DNA from: Heterocephalus glaber
Taxonomy: Eukaryota; Chordata; Mammalia; Rodentia; Bathyergidae
Reading direction: 5' to 3'
Assembly: GCF_000247695.1 (NCBI RefSeq)
Contig: NW_004624784.1
Coordinates: forward strand, 5,075,426 to 5,139,425
Length of the DNA stretch: 64,000 nt
The stretch's first letter is position 1, and every line of letters begins with the position of its first letter. This document shows, piece by piece, positions 60,167-64,000 of the stretch. The notes under the pieces are model-generated. The model made no database searches and was not told the DNA's origin. It saw only the letters and a program-made list of their open reading frames with translations. The position numbers and the translations under genes are program-made.

Positions 60167-63003
60167 CTAGACTAGTTCAAGAAGGTTTTATAAAGAAAAT
60201 AAGCTGTGAGCTTGATTGAGAATGACAAATGTAATCTGGGTAAATGAGGCACTAGAAGAGAACAGCTACGGTGAAGGACCAGTTACTTCAACGTCTGTGC
60301 CTTCACTTTTGCTGTCTGTCCCCCGTAGGTAGAATGGCAAATAAGCCTCCAGGGCCAGAGAAGGCACAGGTCATGAACAGAGCCTTGAAAACAAAGCAGA
60401 GAACCAGAGACTTATGATTTATAGGTGAGGGTTTGTTTGTATAGCTTAAGAATGTACTTTGTCAGGAGTTATTCAAGGAATGAGATAAATTAAAATACAA
60501 GTAATCCAAGCCTAAGAGAGTGAGTGCTTAGCAAAAGAGATGCTCATGGATATGAGAAAGAGAAAAATTGAGAAGAGAAAAATAATCAGGAGTTGATTAA
60601 CTGAAATTTGAGGATGTGTACAATGACAATCAAGAAATAGCAAAGGTGAATAAAGTGTCAAGAATCCATTGCCAATGCAACGATGATAGGGTCCTTTAGG
60701 AGAAATTGAAAGTAAGATGTGAAATAGTTCAAATGTGGAAACTGAAGCCAAACAGTGTCTGTGTTCTCAGAGGATACATAGGATAAATACTTATTACATA
60801 TATTCTTTTTATAAATGAGAAAAATTTACCAAATACAGGTTTTCATTTTGATTTAATGAATGTTATTGCCTCCATTTTGTTTTGGTTAAAATTTTAACCT
60901 TTCAGCCTTTGGGGACAGTTGGTAAAATTTGATATAATTATCTTTTATCAGTGGTGGTGATGTTAGAATCAAAAGAGCTTATACTTTAAAAGAGAATAAG
61001 CTCATACTGTTAAAAAAAAGAAGTAGTAGAAAATCTAGAACAACCACCGGCAAAGGGAACTGATTCCAAACAGTAGCCTTAAAGCTCACTTGTTTCACAT
61101 TCATGCCTTAGAAAAAGTCCAAGCCCCAAGCTTCAAATGTTAGACCCACCTTTGGCATCAACAAATTTTAGTGAACTCCAGAGACTACACATTTCTCTCT
61201 CCTGTCCTCCCTTTTCAGTCTTTTGTCATAAATGTGCACTGTGTTCAATCATTTATTGCACTGACCCAAACAGCTCAGTATAGCTGTTTGTATTTGCCCT
61301 GCAATGGGAAGCAGGCTAGAGCCATATGACTAAGAAAGCCAGACTAGGGCAGTCTTTTCACCTACAGATGTTTTAATGTGCTTAACATTATCCAATACTA
61401 GCAACTGAGATGGTCTAAATACCACAGCAGGGTCTGATTAGCTTTTTCAGATTACTGCCTTTATTTGCTGTTTGCAGAAAAGCTTAATCCAGTGCTATAG
61501 ATCAGGCTTCCTGCTGAGTTCTTAGGGAGTTTTCTCATTCTTTGTGTTCACCGTGGCAGGGTGAGAAGATTCCTCCTCCTCCTCCTGAATTAAAGCTATG
61601 AAGTAGTAACTACAGTAGCAAGGGATAAAGACAAGGAAGAAAATCCAATGGAAAAGAGACTGTCTATTCATACTAAGTAGTTTCTTTTTTATATACAAGG
61701 GAAAACAGTTTTAATATGAATTCATAAATACTGACCTGTCTTCTAGTCAGTGTTTAGCTATTTAGTTTTCTTATGTTTTAGCTGTTACTACTTTGTGTGC
61801 TATTTTTATTTTATGTAATCAAACTCAGTGTTACCAGAAGAATCACAATTTAGTAGCCATAGCGCTGATCTTATTCCTTTCAGGGTTGATACCTGTTTTA
61901 CTCATAAGATTTCAAAAAGAACTACCAGTGTACCACCACCAAAAAAGTAGAAGGAAGGAAAGATCATAACTTGATTCTAGTGATTTTCATATGCTTGCCC
62001 AAAATGGGAATTTGAATACTGTGTGATTCATATTGTAATTTGCAATACATCAAAATTCCAGAGATGCTTTATGTTGATCTTTAATGGTCTTATAAAATCA
62101 GACCATGGGATTAACTATTCAGTAACATTACTATAACGCTTTGTAGAAAGAGTCTTTCTTGCTTTAGAAATAAATATGACATTCCAAACCTAGTAATTAT
62201 ATTTAGTTAAAAATATTTTCACAGACTTTTAATTTTTCCAACATTTTTGGAATGGCATACTTCAAGCTTTTTGAAGAAAAATGTCCATAGACAAATGGTG
62301 ATCTACAATATCATACTTTATATTTTATTTTTTTCTGGAAACAGCACTAATGTTTAGTTTTTTAGTAGGCATAAGGAATTTTTTGGTGAGATAATTAAAA
62401 ATTTTTAACCATATAGAATAGATCTTCCTTGTATTTTATAAATAGAAATGATGTGATTTATATTTAAGTGGGCAGAAAAAGAACATGGCTATGAGTATTA
62501 AAACAATGTTACTTTTTTTTCCCCAGGTATTCTATATTTGTATGTGAAAAAGATTGATTTAAATTGTTTGAGCTGCTTTAAATTTTATGTCTTTAGAGTT
62601 CACGATCATATAATGAAAAAGTTTGGGCTCTACATAAGTCAGCCTGTGTCAGGAAAGAGTAGATCTCTGCCTTCACTATTTTAATTTGCAATGGAATGAA
62701 AGGGGGATACTTGTGTGTTGTGTGTGTTCCAAATCACATAAATAAGTAGTAGGGCTGCTAAAGATTTCCTTTTTCTCTAGTAGGGAAATATCATCACAGT
62801 GCCTTATGGTGTTTACATCTTGATTGAGTTTTTTCACAATCAGAAGCCACTCAAGATAGAACTTATACAGCTCTCAAAAGCAAATAGTCCACAATATTAG
62901 CAATGCTGTGATCTGAAACATGGAAATATATCAGGGATAGCAAGTTTCCTCACTGAAGGGACTTATTTTTGTACATTTTTAACCCTTCAAAAAAATCACA
63001 ATA
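60167..63003. other. Mostly unassigned sequence
   Basis: About 2.8 kb with no recognised gene. A tag-ended segment at 60310-60420 (cccccgtag then an ATG frame of about 22 codons) was considered as an exon but has no donor or known protein. A (cct)n of five units is at 61573. Confidence 0.45.
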
Positions 63004-63087
63004 GGGCCGGGGATTTAGCTCCGTGGCACCACACCTGCCTCACAAGCACAAGGTCTTGAGTTCGATCCCCAGTACAAAAAAAAAACA
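63004..63087 (+). repeat. ID-type SINE
   Basis: gggccggggatttagctccg, gtcttgagttcgatccccag, tac plus A run: near-consensus boxes. Flanking caca.tat-like repeats (atcacaata / ctcacaata) are consistent with a target duplication. Confidence 0.92.
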
Positions 63088-64000
63088 ACTCACAATATTT
63101 TTAGTGTTAATTTATTCTGAACTGAGATTTGAGTATTATAGCTTACAAATTTTATGAAATACAATTAATTTTAACAGGCATAATGTTATATATTAAAACT
63201 TGATGTAAGATTTTGCTGTTATTTCATTATATGGCTAACTACTGGTATCCATAATAAAAGAATTTTATACTGCTATTTGGTATAAAGATGGGCTGTTCTG
63301 ATTATTTTAGATTGAAGTTAAATACTTGTGTTTAAATATACAGTTTAGATGATTCTTTGGTACAAAGTTGGACTGAACATTTGCTTTATTTTACTACGCT
63401 TGTGATGAATTTACTTTTTAAAATTAATTATATTTGTAAGCTCATAAATCTTTTATCTTTGCAATCTTATTTTTTTTTAGTTTTATTGTCTTGTAACATG
63501 TTAACAAATGCTTAAAAATACAGATTTACCACTATTCCCATGGAAATAGGTTTACTATCACCTTCCGTCTTGTTTCACCAGTAACTCATTTATATAAAGA
63601 AAAAGGGTAACTGCTGCAGTAGTTAATTGCTACTTAGATATACCCCACTTTCTTTATTTCTGAAATAAAAAGGAAAAGCTAATGGACTAGTGTACAACCT
63701 CAACTTTTTGGAAATGTGCAACTTTTACTACTTTAAAATATAATTGGTTTCTTTGTTTCATGCATTAAAAATGAGAAAAAGCTGAAGTCTGCCCAAGCCA
63801 GGTGTTTCTTGTTGGCAGCCTGCTCCCTAATGACTCCACTCATAGAGCAGCTGCCTACTAGTCAGTTTTGTATGGCCTATTGTTGCTGCACACCCCTCGT
63901 TAATACACATGCTGCCCGGGGCAGACCAGAGAATGACATCAACTTGCTTATCTTAGAAACCTCCGAACCTGACGCAGGATGCTGAGGTTGTCTTGCATCT
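63088..64000. other. Unassigned sequence at window end
   Basis: AT-rich up to about 63770, then a more balanced, repeat-free stretch (63780-64000) that could be a conserved element or exon; nothing in it can be named. Confidence 0.4.

Noticed and set aside
60325..60420. Possible exon starting at cccccgtag with ATG frame MANKPPGPEKAQ...
   Set aside because: Short, no clear donor, no known protein; one acceptor-like motif is expected by chance.
1457..63087. ID elements as functional tRNA genes
   Set aside because: They have tRNA-like A and B boxes but cannot fold a full cloverleaf, end in poly-A and carry target duplications, so they are SINEs.
1..64000. CRISPR arrays, operons or bacterial-type systems
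   Set aside because: The spaced repeats are dispersed SINEs with target duplications, and the sequence is plainly mammalian.

Overview
The window is mammalian nuclear DNA: AT-rich, with no compact reading frames, full of SINEs, LINE-1 pieces and LTR remnants, and with one strong CpG island. The commonest young repeat is a short tRNA-derived SINE of the ID type (A box tagctcagtgg, B box gttcgatcc, then poly-A and direct repeats). B1-like SINEs (7SL-derived) and B1-ID composites also occur. This combination points to a rodent. The lack of muroid B2/MT families and the particular ID consensus suggest a non-muroid lineage; beaver is my best guess, by recollection of the ID consensus and not proven. 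One assembly gap (285 N) lies at 13008-13292.

Layout. 1-6012: a pile of old sense-strand LINE-1 pieces plus one younger 5'-truncated LINE-1, broken up by ID SINEs. 6013-17400: mostly unassigned sequence, two or three MaLR-type LTRs, a small hAT transposon (15000-15187) and a long LINE-2 3' part. 18000-23155: SINEs, MIRs and a nested LINE-1 locus in which an antisense LINE-1 sits inside a sense one. 23156-37900: scattered repeats, one antisense LINE-1 (29450-30856), and no recognisable exon. 37960-39120: a CpG island, the only clear sign of a gene, with a plausible plus-strand first coding exon (start at 38506, donor at 38529/38530) preceded by two short upstream reading frames. 39121-64000: consistent with a long first intron, holding a MER2-like Tigger, an inverted-repeat mariner-like element, a MER5-like element, a second copy of the hAT element and a strongly palindromic small transposon.

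No complete protein-coding gene, rRNA, functional tRNA or CRISPR array is supported. I could not name the gene at the CpG island. Repeat family names are from recognition of sequence features, not from a database search, and boundaries of old repeats are approximate. The points most worth checking are the two opposite-facing hAT copies, the palindromic elements at 57511-57704 and 47437-48076, the LINE-1-in-LINE-1 inverted repeat near 21030, and the overlapping stop/start at 38504-38508.
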